Positions 22,780-33,640 of a DNA stretch of 64,000 nucleotides are shown here, in pieces. The stretch covers positions 56,590,039 to 56,654,038 of the forward strand of contig OY997593.1 in assembly GCA_963921825.1 (NCBI GenBank). The letters are read 5' to 3'. The notes under the pieces were generated by a model. The model saw only the letters and a list, made by a program, of their open reading frames with translations, was not told the origin of the DNA and searched no databases. Each line of letters begins with the position of its first letter. Position 1 is the stretch's first letter. A program made the position numbers and the translations under genes. The stretch is from Erodium maritimum. Taxonomy: Eukaryota > Streptophyta > Magnoliopsida > Geraniales > Geraniaceae.

Positions 22780-24840
22780 AACTCTTATTGAACGTAATAA
22801 AACTGAGTTACTAAATGTGATTTACCAATTCAAAAGAGATACAAAAGATAATTAAACCTTATGTAAAATACGGCTTATAAAAAAACATTCTATTAAATCA
22901 AATCTTCTTCCAAAATGCATGATGATTTTAATCCAATTCCCTCTTTACCATATATAAAAAGGTGTATGTTCCTGATTCTCCACCGCCATATTTTCAAACA
23001 TTTGATGCCTCATATACATCCAACCCCATGATTCTAATTTCACAGTCTGAATTCAATAGTCTCAAGCTCGTGGGGGACTTGAAGACGAGGTCGAGGAAGA
23101 CAAAAATATAGAAGAGACTGGCAATCTCAATGACGACAAGGAAGAAGGAGAAAATGAAGATTCCAAAGATATTGATGTTCCCAATAACAAAAAGAAGCTT
23201 GTTCTTTTCGTCCCTCACGCTCCTCAGGTCCTCGTGTGCGCATACCCTTCTTGACCTGAGGAAAGTCAGTCAGGTACAGTCTCACAAGTGTTGTTTGATT
23301 GGTCTGACTAGTTTGGTGCTTGAGCTCGGGTCCAGTGATTTTTTATGGCAACTTCGTCCTCCTCGGTCGGTCCTCCTTCTGGTTTCGAATGAGCCATTCC
23401 GAAGCCCTCAATTGTCAAGGAATTTTCAGAGAATGTCAATCTCTTTGTTTGTCATCTACCCTTTTCCAACATCGGATGACTAGTTGTTCAATCTATTCAG
23501 CCAGGAAGGAAAGGTGTTTAAGGCGGATGCAACTCGAAGACCTGATCGTGGAGGTAGCTTTTTTGGTTTTTTTGGGTGCGGGATGTCGATGTTGATGTCA
23601 TGATCTCTAAACTCCATGGTAGCTCGGTTCAGGGATATAAGCTTTTGGTTGATCGGGCTTGGTAGAGAGACAAGACTAGTACCTTCTCTGGTAAGGTTTG
23701 GAAGAAGAAATCGAGGCCTGAGAATAAACTTGATTGATTAAGCACATTTATGTCATTGTTCAAACTCAGCATGCCAAAAAAATGTGTGCGAAATTCAAAA
23801 GTCCGACGTGACAACAGCCTCGAGCCTCACTATGGGGACAAGACTGTGACCCCTTCTCAATGCATTTCTTCCACTTTCAATACATGCAGTCAAGACTATC
23901 CAACATTCTGGGGAATCCACGTGTTGTATTCACCACTAATATCTGATTCATATAAGCCTATGTAGGCTTTCATAGATAGGTCTTCCCAAACTTTGAACCT
24001 CTTCAGATGAATTGATAATGCTATTTTCGATTGAATGTTCCAATATTCACTCGAGCTGCCACTTGTTGGTGAGAAGCGCCAAACATTATTGTTTGGAATT
24101 GTTCGGCATTGAATAGAACAAGGAGAGATTACAAGAATATCAAGTTGGGAGAGTAGAATCACAAGTTGTGATTTTTTTAGTACAAAAACAAATCATTTTG
24201 TAGTAATTTAAGACCCAAACACCATTTAACTTGTGCTTATTCCAACAAAAAAAATAAGGTAAACAAGAATCAACTATTGGTCTAAAGAAAACTAATCGTC
24301 AACGCCGATAGTTCAATATCGTGCTATTAATACCGGTGTTGTCTAATCATCGAACGTTCACACTACTGTTTCAGCCTCATCGACGCGGCTTACTTTGACG
24401 TTACAAAACGGCGGCTTTATGTCACCGGGTGCGAATCCTCTAAACAAGCATTTGCAATGAAGAGTCGTGACGATCGTCAAATGCGATACATTCAACCATT
24501 CACTAGCCAATCAATCCACCTCTCATTGCCTATGCAATATTAATTCAGTTTTAGCTGGACACTGGACTCATCTTAAAAAGGATTATCTAACGGCAAAGTA
24601 AAAGTAAAGAGAAGAACCGCAAGGGGCCCACATATTTAAGGCCAAGTCCAAGAAATCTGCACGCCTTTGCATGTAAGTTATTTTTGAAGGTTGAAAGAAA
24701 AACAAAAGCAGCTGGCAGTGGTGGTATGGCACTAAATGATATATTTTATTATAACACAAACACTTGATACTATTCACTCACCACAAGAACGCTTTTTCAG
24801 TACAAAATCCCCTTCCGCAATAATGGCTTTTGCCGCTCCC

Positions 24841-24860
24841 TTGACTCACCTCTTTTGACC
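24841..24860 (+). promoter_or_regulatory. Paired W-box cores upstream of the kinase gene
   Basis: Two TTGAC cores (24841-24845, 24855-24859), about 120-130 bases before the start codon, followed by a TTCTTC-rich leader. WRKY control is possible, but TTGAC is short and common. Confidence 0.3.
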
Positions 24861-24973
24861 ACCCATTCATTTCGATTCCAATTTCGAATTCGATTTTGGA
24901 TTCTTCTTCTTCTTCCTTCTTCTAGTTCCCGAAAACGAAAGCACAACTTAATTGGACTCTGCTTCCAATTATC

Positions 24974-26584
24974 ATGGGCTATCTCTCCTCCTGCAGTGCC
25001 GAGTCAGCTATAGCCACCTGCGACCCCTACAACTGGGACCGCCACCGCCGAAACTCCGATAACCCCCGTCACATCAGGCATTTTACCCATTCCGACCTTG
25101 TCGCCGCCACCGCCGGCTTCTCCTCCTCTTGCTTCCTCGGTAAGGGCAGCCACGGTACCGTCTATAGAGCCGTCCTCGACGACGGAAAGCTCGTCGCCGC
25201 CGTCAAGCGCACCACATTGAAGACCCCTTCCGCCACGACCCATAGGAACTGCCCCAACTGCACCGGCTGCACCTCCCCCGCCGACAACGAGATCGAGATC
25301 CTCTCCCGCGTCTACAGCCCGAGGCTTGTCAATCTCATCGGCTTCTCCTCCGCCGACGACCTCGACCACCACCACCGCCTTATCGTTGTGGAGTTCATGC
25401 CCAACGGCTCCCTCTACGAACTCCTCCACCGCAACTCCCGACCTCCAGGCTGGACCCGGCGGGTCCGCTTGGCGCTCCAGGTGGCGAAAGCAGTTCAGGC
25501 GCTCCACTCGTCTACCCCGCCGGTGATCCACCGCGACATCAAGTCGTCGAACGTGTTGATCGACGAGAACAGGGGAGCGAGATTGGGCGATTTCGGTCTC
25601 GCGCTGAGGGGACACGTGGAGGACGTGAGGGTTAAGTGCACGCCTCCGGCGGGGACGTTAGGATACCTCGACCCGGGCTATCTTGCGCCGGGGGATCTAA
25701 GCACCAAGAGCGACGTCTTCAGCTTCGGCATCTTGCTCCTCGAGATCATCAGCGGCCGGAACGCCATCGACGTCAACTACAGCCCTCCCTCCGTCGTGGA
25801 CTGGGCGGTGCCGCTCATCAAGAAGGGCGAATTCGACGAAATCTGCGACCGCCGCTGCGGCCCACCCCCTGACCTTGCTGTGGCGCGTCAGATGGCGGTT
25901 CTGGCCGCGAGGTGCGTGAGGTCCACGGCGGAGAAGCGGCCGGCAATGCAGGAAATCGTGGAGTGCCTGAAAGCCTCGCTCAAGAGAGTTCACTCCCCAC
26001 CCATCTGGAACCATCTGCGGCGGCGCGTGACGTGCGCGGAGAAGAACGCGCTTCCCCTTCCCCTTCCGCAGCAACAGCAACTCGTGGTTAAATACGAGCT
26101 TTTGGACTGTAGCGAAGAGGTCGGGGTCAGGAATTCGAGAAACGGGAGCAGGAGTAACAGGAAAGTATCAAGTATATCAGGCGTAGCAGTGAAAGGGAGC
26201 GGAACCGTAGGATCAGATTCGAGAGTGGTGATGAGATCAAAATCAGCCGGCTCATTCGCCGAGATGAGAAAAGTGGGGTCGGATTCAGGAGCTAGGAGAA
26301 AAGGAGCTCAAGGCCACGGCGTGGCGGTGAAAATGCCAGCGGTGAAGCTGAGCAAGTCGAGGTCAATGGGGGTGTTACAGAGTCGGAAACAAGCTTACGG
26401 GAACAACAACAATAACAATGGGGTCGTCTTCGAGATTGGGTTGGGGAAGAAGAGGAGTAACAGTACAGGTATCGCTCTCATTTCAACCAATCAATTCGAT
26501 GGGTCCAACTCCAAATTGGTAATCACCACCTTGAACGACCAAAAATTGCTCCAAGAACCATTGGTCTCCCTCCATCAAATTTGA
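24974..26584 (+). CDS. Receptor-like cytoplasmic Ser/Thr kinase (At3g51990/At5g23170-like)
   Basis: Intronless 536-residue protein kinase, presumed to phosphorylate Ser/Thr on signalling partners at the cytoplasmic face of the membrane. The kinase domain spans about residues 50-340: glycine loop GKGSHG (56-61), ATP-binding Lys78 in AAVKRT, catalytic HRDIKSSN (186-193, Asp188), DFG (206-208), activation-segment GTLGYLDPGYLAPG (227-240), then KSDVFSFGILLLEI. All catalytic residues are present, so it should be active. No signal peptide or membrane helix is seen. The start MGYLSS fits an N-myristoylation signal (Gly2, Ser6), which would tether it to membranes. The start codon opens the family-typical MGYLSxCxAExAIxxCDPYNW. 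The C-terminal 190 residues are Ser- and Lys/Arg-rich and probably disordered. The antisense open frame of 203 codons is a GC-rich shadow. The physiological role of this subfamily is not well known to me. Confidence 0.93.
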   Translation: MGYLSSCSAESAIATCDPYNWDRHRRNSDNPRHIRHFTHSDLVAATAGFSSSCFLGKGSHGTVYRAVLDDGKLVAAVKRTTLKTPSATTHRNCPNCTGCTSPADNEIEILSRVYSPRLVNLIGFSSADDLDHHHRLIVVEFMPNGSLYELLHRNSRPPGWTRRVRLALQVAKAVQALHSSTPPVIHRDIKSSNVLIDENRGARLGDFGLALRGHVEDVRVKCTPPAGTLGYLDPGYLAPGDLSTKSDVFSFGILLLEIISGRNAIDVNYSPPSVVDWAVPLIKKGEFDEICDRRCGPPPDLAVARQMAVLAARCVRSTAEKRPAMQEIVECLKASLKRVHSPPIWNHLRRRVTCAEKNALPLPLPQQQQLVVKYELLDCSEEVGVRNSRNGSRSNRKVSSISGVAVKGSGTVGSDSRVVMRSKSAGSFAEMRKVGSDSGARRKGAQGHGVAVKMPAVKLSKSRSMGVLQSRKQAYGNNNNNNGVVFEIGLGKKRSNSTGIALISTNQFDGSNSKLVITTLNDQKLLQEPLVSLHQI

Positions 26585-27740
26585 TCATTTCCAAACGTTA
26601 ATTTGTTTTCTCCCAGACTCTCAATAATTCAACTTCATTAAAACATGTTAACATTGTATTTTTTTTCCATGATTGTTCTTGTAAGATCATCACTTGTCAT
26701 GTTGGAGGAACCCATTAATGTACAAGCGTTGCTTTTTTAACTTTGTAATTCCAACAAGCAATATAACCCAGAATCCATCACATCAGGAGTAGAAGCAGGA
26801 ACGTGTTTTAGGTACGAGGATCTGTTGATTGATTCGTATGGGAATTGCTTCAACCCCAGGATACTTCTACAGTTTCTTTCACCTGATCATGACTCAACCA
26901 TCAGGTGCCCACAAAACGTACGTAATTAATAAAGAGATTAAATTAAAGAATGATATGAATCTATTATTTTAGATGAGCTCTTCAACACTCATGCCTAATT
27001 AGGTAAAAAAAAATGAAAATAGAGTTTGTGGGTTGGGAGTGCAGACCTCATACATGGAGATTTGGGTTCTTCTTACGTTGTTAATTAGTTGACTCAGAAA
27101 TTGAAAACGACAAGAGAATACTTTTGCGAGAATTGGGTTGTTTTTATCTGTTGTAATTAAGCCGAGTTGGATTTGAAGAATATTGGATAGAAATGGGGCT
27201 ATAATGATCTGTTTTTTGAACGAGTGTGGAGTTTTCCGAATCGGAAGTGGCCCACTTCATTGAATTGGTGGATACATTGATTGAAGATTATTGCTAGTAG
27301 GTCCCGAGTCGAGTGACACTGAGGAAGTAATTATTTTCGGTACTATATAGTTAATAAGGGTCGGCTCGTATGATCAATGCGTCTTTATTTTTCTCGTCAA
27401 ATTGTTGGTTTACGGACATTTATGTGAACCGATTTGTAATTTTCACTGCAATTCATTGTCAAGTGGTTAAAACACGCGAGTTTAATGTTTGTTTGTTTGA
27501 TTTCAACCAATATTCACATGCATTTTTAGGCCAAAACCTCAACAAGTTTTTGTTACAACAAAACGCACCATCCTTTCTTTGTTTGGTTTGTTTCTTCTTT
27601 TAGATCAAGTGATTTGTATATTCGCTCTTTTATGACTCGGCAAGGATTGATTCTGCTGAACTAGTATAAAATGTTCTATTGTTTACTGTTGTTAATCCAA
27701 AATAGATAAAACTTATTTTAATCAGCCAAGAAATTTATAA
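26585..27740. other. 3' flank of the kinase gene and intergenic DNA
   Basis: AT-rich, with possible polyadenylation context shortly after the stop (cttgtaagatcatcacttgt region). No further gene is recognised. Confidence 0.4.
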
Positions 27741-28860
27741 ACTTTTTTTTTTCAAAACTTAAGAAGGGGACAAAAACATCAAACTTCCAGCTATAGAAAC
27801 TGAACAGACTCGAGTACTAGTATGACAAGTTAGCCTCATAATAATCCTAACCAGAGGGAAAGAATAATGAAAGGGTCTAAACAGACCAACAACCACAACA
27901 ACCCAAAATGGGTGCAAACAAGAAAAACAAAGTCTACTAACCAGATTTTACAAACTGGAAGAACATGAAAAAGATGTAAGAGAGGTCTAATACCGTAATT
28001 TTCCAACCATGAAGCTCATAACGATAAATGGAAAGGTCTTAGTACCTAGATTTTCCAACCATGAAGAGTTAAAAACACAACGACACAAGCTGCACCAAGT
28101 TGAAAGAAAAATCAGGTCACCGATAACATCCAAGGTCAGGTCGATTATGGATGGTGGAGCTCGATCTCAGTCCTTTGAAACCTAATTCCGGCCTACACCG
28201 AGAAAAGCCCCAAAAGGGGGAGGACCGGTATTTCTAACAAGAACGAGCACAAACTTCCAAGTAGGCAGTAGCAAGATATCACTTCCAGGGATCTAAGGCT
28301 GGATTCGAGCTGAGCGTTTCGAAACCGTGATCGGTAACCCCTCGTCGACCAACACCAAGCGAGGACCCAAAAGGGAATGCCTATAGTTGTACCGAGCAGG
28401 AACCAACCCGACCCGACCCAACCCAACGAACCCTCCTTCCTCCTGGAAACAACACCATCTTGAGGCAGAGGGTCGATCGCCAGCATCGATAGTTGCGGTG
28501 AGGCTTGGGGTAGAACCCAAAATGGGAGAACCCTCTTTGGTTTAGCCAAAAAAGACGCTGACAAGGTGCGACCAGATGAGAAGAGAAACAGGGCAAAGTT
28601 CATCAGAGACGATGAGCCCATGGGTTTCATCGGCGCCGAAGGGAGGATAGAGGAGGCTGCTTCCGATTGCCTCTTCCTCGTTATTTTAATCGGTCGGATG
28701 ACTTCAGAAGAAGAACACAGAGGCATGATGACCCCAGTTGATGAGGTGATCATCATTGGTGGAAGTGGAGGCGAGGCGATGACCATTAGTGGGGTGGGCG
28801 GTGGTATGGTTGAAGCTAGAAAAATACGTGGAAAACATCTAAAAAACAAGGTACACGAAA
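27741..28860 (-). mobile_element. LINE-like retroposon remnant, minus strand
   Basis: A T-run at 27743-27752 corresponds to a poly-A tail on the minus strand. The body resembles the other T/G-rich retroposons in the window and includes a 218-codon low-complexity minus frame (28849-28193) with no recognisable domain. No target duplication was found and the right border is approximate. Confidence 0.4.
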
Positions 28861-29289
28861 ACGGGGAGTTTAATTCCTTGTGTTACCCTTCCTTAATTTG
28901 GTGTGGACAAAGCTCATGTGTAAATATTTTAACAATGTTTATCATCATGATTTGAAGTTCAAGAAGTACCATCCAAATTAATTTAAGAGTTCGAATGCAC
29001 AATTGGTTTTAAAACTAAAGTTTATTTGTCGAACTTATCAAAAGCTTAAACTTGGGTTTCAGAGACTAAGGTTCATATTTCAACAACTTTCTGTATGAAT
29101 TCCACTTGGGACTCCCTCTTGTGAATTTTGATGGGGTCAACCGACTCCAAAATTAAAAGTTTCATTTCTACATAAATCTTGCTCCATTAAAAAGATACTG
29201 TTGTGAGTTAATCCATATTAGACCATAGTTGAAGGCAGTGCCAAATGCGTGAAGCATGTAAAGCCGCCATGAAATCTGCACGAATGGGC
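28861..29289. other. Upstream region of the secreted-protein gene
   Basis: AT-rich spacer, no coding sequence recognised. Confidence 0.4.
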
Positions 29290-29297
29290 TATAAAAT
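29290..29297 (+). promoter_or_regulatory. Putative TATA box of the Ole e 1-like gene
   Basis: TATAAAAT lies 120 bases before the start codon, with no competing TATA between, leaving room for a leader of about 90 nucleotides. Confidence 0.45.
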
Positions 29298-29409
29298 CCA
29301 TAATGCTCATAGCTGAACCAAAAACTAAGCCAAGTAGTCAACTGAGCTCTCAGCTATAGCTACCCTATAGCATTCACTCACACACACACTAAATAGTAAT
29401 ACAAAAACA

Positions 29410-29913
29410 ATGGCTTACCCTAGTGTTGGGGCACTTGTACTCTTTCTTGTGGCACAAGCAACCACCTTGGCAAGCGGCTATGTCCTAAACGGTTTCAACA
29501 TAGCAGAGACCCGGATCTCCGGGCGCTACGTCTGCTCGCCAACTGGGAGCCCAATGCCCGGATCCCCGAGCACCGGCCTGGCGGGAGTGCCAGTGTCATT
29601 GGTTTGCAACGGTAGGCAGACTGCCCAAACCGTCACGAATTCCACCGGGTACTACGAGGCCTCTCTGGACACCACAGAAGATAATTATTTTCAGCCAACC
29701 GATTGCTCGACACTGGTGCAACTTCCAGTAAATGATTGCAATCAGTTGCCCCGAAACGGAACTCTTCAATCCCCCATTTCACTTGTGGGAAACGGAACTC
29801 TTCAATCCCCCATTTCACTTGTGGAAATTGTGGAGTCCGCCATAGGGGCGATTGCATCCTTCGTGGCCGGATTGATTGGAATTTGCTTCAATGAAAATTG
29901 CAGCTACTACTAA
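29410..29913 (+). CDS. Secreted Ole e 1 / phylloplanin-like small protein
   Basis: A 167-residue intronless secreted protein. Residues 1-23 form a signal peptide (hydrophobic ALVLFLVAQATTLASG) with cleavage probably before Tyr24, sending it to the apoplast or surface. The mature part has an Ole e 1-type core: ISGRYVCSPTG, GVPVSLVCNG, TVTNSTGYYEASL, then CSTLVQLPVNDCNQLPRNG. Six cysteines (42, 66, 99, 110, 159, 164) could form three disulfides. N-glycosylation sequons occur at 77, 116 and 128. The pattern is closest to phylloplanins, leaf-surface glycoproteins known in tobacco to inhibit oomycete spores, but a more general Ole e 1/extensin-like role is possible. Residues NGTLQSPISLVG are perfectly duplicated by a 36-bp tandem repeat. 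The C-terminus has an unusual hydrophobic segment (140-158) that ends in CFNENCSYY. Confidence 0.8.
   Translation: MAYPSVGALVLFLVAQATTLASGYVLNGFNIAETRISGRYVCSPTGSPMPGSPSTGLAGVPVSLVCNGRQTAQTVTNSTGYYEASLDTTEDNYFQPTDCSTLVQLPVNDCNQLPRNGTLQSPISLVGNGTLQSPISLVEIVESAIGAIASFVAGLIGICFNENCSYY
29753..29824 (+). repeat. Perfect 36-bp tandem duplication inside the secreted-protein gene
   Basis: Two identical 36-base units (29753-29788 and 29789-29824) encode NGTLQSPISLVG twice in frame, the second copy running on into VE. Perfect identity suggests a recent event or gene-conversion upkeep. Confidence 0.97.
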
Positions 29914-30178
29914 TGTCATTAGTTGCTTCTAATGTTGTATGGTTTACAAGGAATGTTGTTGCTTCTAAATGTATTTGAATCGAACTAAAACTATAATAAA
30001 CAAGCAATTCTCAGATAGAATATCGAGAATTAACAAGCAACTGCAAGTGTTCCTTAGTCTTGAGAATGCATAAAACTCAATTGAATTGCTTCAACCAAGT
30101 TGAATATGTTCATACAATTAATGAATTTATAATTTCACAACCATACACCATCAATGCTTATCTACAACACATGTGCAG

Positions 30179-33052
30179 TCAAGGCATGATAGGATGCAAC
30201 GCTCCTTGGAGATTTTTGACAGCACTGTCATAGTGCACAAAGCCCAGAAACCAGAATTCATGGTCGTCCACTGAGATAATCTGAATGTATTTTTCACCCG
30301 CTTTGACTTTGCTTGTCGATGGGTTGACTGCCTTCACTAGATGTAATGGAATAACTACCTATTTGAAATGCATATATAAAAATGTCAATCGTCTTTACCA
30401 ATAAGCTCAACATTATCGCCAATGAAATTTATGCTTCCCCATCAGATATGAAAAATTACACACAACTATCTTTATTAATTACATAACCCCACATGTAACT
30501 ATCCCTATCAATTTTTACATGTCACCATCATACACAATAAACGGAAACCATCAAAACTTTCATATTTTTTTCATCATGTGACTGTAAATGTTAAAATATG
30601 TAACAACTACCACTCTAACGATTTACTATTCTGATTTTAATTTGATTCCGTTCTCGAAATCCTCCACGCAATTATATTGAAGTAGAAAGATTAAAGGATA
30701 AAAATGGATAGCCTAGGATACTGTAGAATTTTAAACTCATGTGTAGGACACGGGACGGAAAAAAAACGAAAATTTTGATGATTTTCGTTTATTTTGTACA
30801 ATGGTGACACATGACAATACATAAGGGTAGTCATTTGTCTGTGAAAAAATTATAATGGCGTTATGTGTTTGTCGAAATATACTATGGGGATATGTGTTTG
30901 TGGTAGGAATGAGGAACAGCCGGTTTGGTTGGTTTTTTACTGCCTTAAAATCCGAAGTTCGGTTTTTGGTCTGGACTCTCGGGAGAAAACGCAGAAAACT
31001 ATCAGTTTTTTCCCGGATAAAAACCAGAAAAAAATATTTTTCCAAAAATAATAAATAACTGAGCTATAAGATAATATATGATATATTTAAATCTAAAACA
31101 ACGATTATTCTTAAAGTAAAACAAGATTTGGCTTCAATAATTGAGTTTAACTCAAATTAAAAATATATATATATGTATATATAGCCTTGCATAATATAAA
31201 TAAAAAGAACATGAGCTTCATTCAAAAGGGCCAATAATATTGAAAATCAAACCCAAGTTAGAGGGGGATCGGTTATCAGTTTTAGGTTTCGGATTGGTCT
31301 TTTTGTTCAGTTTTGCAGATTTTTTGCTCACCCCTAATTTGAAGGCAACTCATAAAGGTAGTTATGTGCAATTTACCCTTAAAAATAATACGGGATGTCT
31401 GCAAACCGTCATTGTATGTAGCAAAAGAAATCGGTAGATGGAACTCAAAAGCGGGAAAAATAAAGGGGCAACTTTCCCGTGGACCATCTTAGTTTGGCTA
31501 ATAAAGTCATACAGACATATCTCTCCATCAGCCCACAAGGAACATGTGGCATGGATTGTTGCAGCTGGTCGAGTCTACGAGCTACTACAACATTTTTTTA
31601 TTATATAACTATTTGAATGAACACATGTAATAAAAGTAGAACATAATAATACAGGTATTAATGTAATGAACATATTAATATAAATCAAGCATTTTTATGC
31701 AAATCAAAGTGTGAGCCAACCAAAGCATATGCTGCAACTACCTTAAATATAATGATAAGATGAAAGCAATCATACCTTATAATAGCTAAACTCAGTTTGG
31801 TCGCCAACTTTGTATGAAAGAGGATTAGCACTGCAAAATGCAAGCTTTGCTGTTGATAAGTACAAAACGCCTATGACAGGACCTGCAGACGTTGACAGGT
31901 AGCATGCATACGCCTTTAGAAGCTTCTCTTCAGGAATGGTCTCGAAATTATGTCGGAATATCTTGTCATAACCACCCTCAGCAAGAACTTTGGTCCCTTG
32001 AGCAATCCTTCCTACAGCAGCATCTGTAATGCTAGGGGCCGTTTTCACTGATAAATGAAAAATCAGCATATTTGCTCGCTCCATATTACCAAGGCAAGAT
32101 GACCCACAAAAAACAATCATTCATTTAACTACATACATCACAATTATCAAGTGTTGTTAGAAAATAAATTTGAATGAATCACCAAAATGATGATACGGAA
32201 AAGTTGAGCCACAAGTGAAAGAACAAAACATTGAGCACATAGATCACAAGTCGCTACCACATGAAACCCAAATCATATGATTGAATAAGCTTCTGAAACC
32301 CGGGAACACTAGCAGCAAGGATGGAAGTTCAGGGCAACGTCTTATTTCTTAATTGTTCCCATTTCTTTTTCTTGAAGACATCATGACATTTTGTGGGGAC
32401 TAAAACAATCCAAAGCAATAAAACAAAGTAGAATAATATCATTACAGTCACACAGACATCATCTAACAGCAACACAAACCCACCAGAATCAAAATTCTAT
32501 AAAATAGAAGTTTATTAATTGATTAAACAAGAAGAGCTTACAGTGCTGCCACATGTTCCCAGCAAGATCCTCGGCCTTCTTGGTGGCCTCAGCCGCCTTC
32601 TTCCCCCATTTCCCAAGCACGTCCTTCACAGTACCCATGGTATCTGCTCTTAACAAAACAAAATCAGAACTTGCACAACCCATAGACAGAAACTAGAAAC
32701 TAAAAAATCAAAACTTTCCACAAAATCCAAAAAAATCTTAAACACCCATATAAGCAAATGCATCTAAAATGTAGAGATCTGTCCGAGATCATTTTTATTA
32801 CCCACTACTTACTCTTCCTAGCAGATGCCTGTGCAGGCGAGGAAGAGATGTACGGATTGGAGCAGCCGGCAAGGAGGTGGCAGGGGTCTCGGAGATGGGA
32901 ACGGGGTGGTCCGGCGGGGACTGGGGGCCCACAGAAACAGTGGTCCAAGTCTCCGGCGGAGGAGCAACGTCGGAGGTGTCGAGCTTCGGGTACGGAGCGT
33001 AATCGGAGGAGTGTGGGGGTGGTGGTGGAGCTTGAGCTGGACTCGGATTCAT
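30179..33052 (-). CDS. GEM-like GRAM-domain protein, four exons, exon 1 apparently frameshifted
   Basis: GRAM-domain proteins of the GEM (GL2-expression modulator) family bind membranes/phosphoinositides and act in hormone and cell-fate signalling. Exons, high to low coordinate: 33052-32813, 32643-32542, 32047-31776, 30358-30179; all introns are GT-AG. Exon 1 encodes MNPSPAQ, then [12 protein letters not shown]; exon 2 [17 protein letters not shown] and [12 protein letters not shown]; exon 3 the GRAM core ([50 protein letters not shown]); exon 4 [35 protein letters not shown] and the stop. Junction phases agree at exons 2-3 and 3-4. Exon 1 is 240 nt where 241 are needed. Its start is in one frame, while its end ([16 protein letters not shown], which joins exon 2 correctly) is in another. 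A single missing base near 32862-32863 explains this. Translation from Met at 32638 would still give about 182 residues with the GRAM core. So this is either a recent pseudogene, an N-terminally shortened gene or a sequence error. Intron 3 is long (1417 bp). Confidence 0.85.
30359..31775 (-). other. Long third intron of the GEM-like gene
   Basis: A 1417-bp AT-rich intron with donor AAG|GTATGA (31776/31775) and acceptor ATAG|GTAGTT (30359/30358). It contains a short inverted repeat (aaacgaaaattttgatgattttcgttt region near 30766-30792) and a TA-rich stretch (31165-31182). No inserted element could be delimited. Confidence 0.7.
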
Positions 33053-33640
33053 AGTGGTTGTTGCTGCTGATTTTGTCGGAGTTCAGTAGTCGAAGAAGCA
33101 CGGCAACGAAGAGGATTTAAAATGGTTGAAGGTTTCGACTTTGATTTCTTTGGTCTTCAGATTGAGACGAAAAGGACAGCTGTTTGAAAATTGAATGTTG
33201 TAGCGATTTTTGAATTTTGGTAAGCCGTGACAAAAGGATTTAGATTTAAAGCCCAAGTAACCATTTGTCCAGTCTCCTGTGGAGCTATCCAGCCCATAAT
33301 TGGGCTTCTTGTAACCTACATTAAGCCCAATTTTTAAATGTTTAGCAGGCCCAATTCCCGGTGCTTATGAAACTACCAAGTTGCATTTTCTTTGGTTTTC
33401 TCGTCAGAATATGAGATGTCTTGAATGAGTTATTGCCATGTTAACAGCACCTTTTAATTATTACATCTCATCTAAATTCATGGATAAGTCATAAGACCAT
33501 AAAAACGATAGAACTTATTATCAAAAAAAAAAAACGATAGAACTTTATTATTGACTTTTTTTTAGTAATATGTTATTGACTTTTAATACACGTCATAGAA
33601 TTATACATATCAAAACACAGTATTACACGGTTCAACTTTT
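33053..33640. other. Upstream region of the GEM-like gene
   Basis: Presumed promoter of the minus-strand gene. The first 180 bases are moderately GC-rich, then AT-rich with T-runs. No clear TATA box was identified. Confidence 0.4.

Larger units (their letters stand above)
21644..24840. other. Intergenic DNA upstream of the kinase gene
   Basis: Holds a minisatellite (about 22170-22350), a small hairpin element (22638-22779) and a short coding-like acidic segment (about 23075-23251, ending in a stop). The rest is AT-rich. The acidic segment (GLEDEVEEDKNIEETGNLND) is too short to assign; it may be a retroposon fragment. Confidence 0.4.

Noticed and set aside
25004..25615. 203-codon open frame antisense to the kinase gene
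   Set aside because: Arises from the GC-rich third positions of the kinase. Composition is Gly/Val/Glu-biased, no domain is recognised, and the sense frame is clearly the gene.
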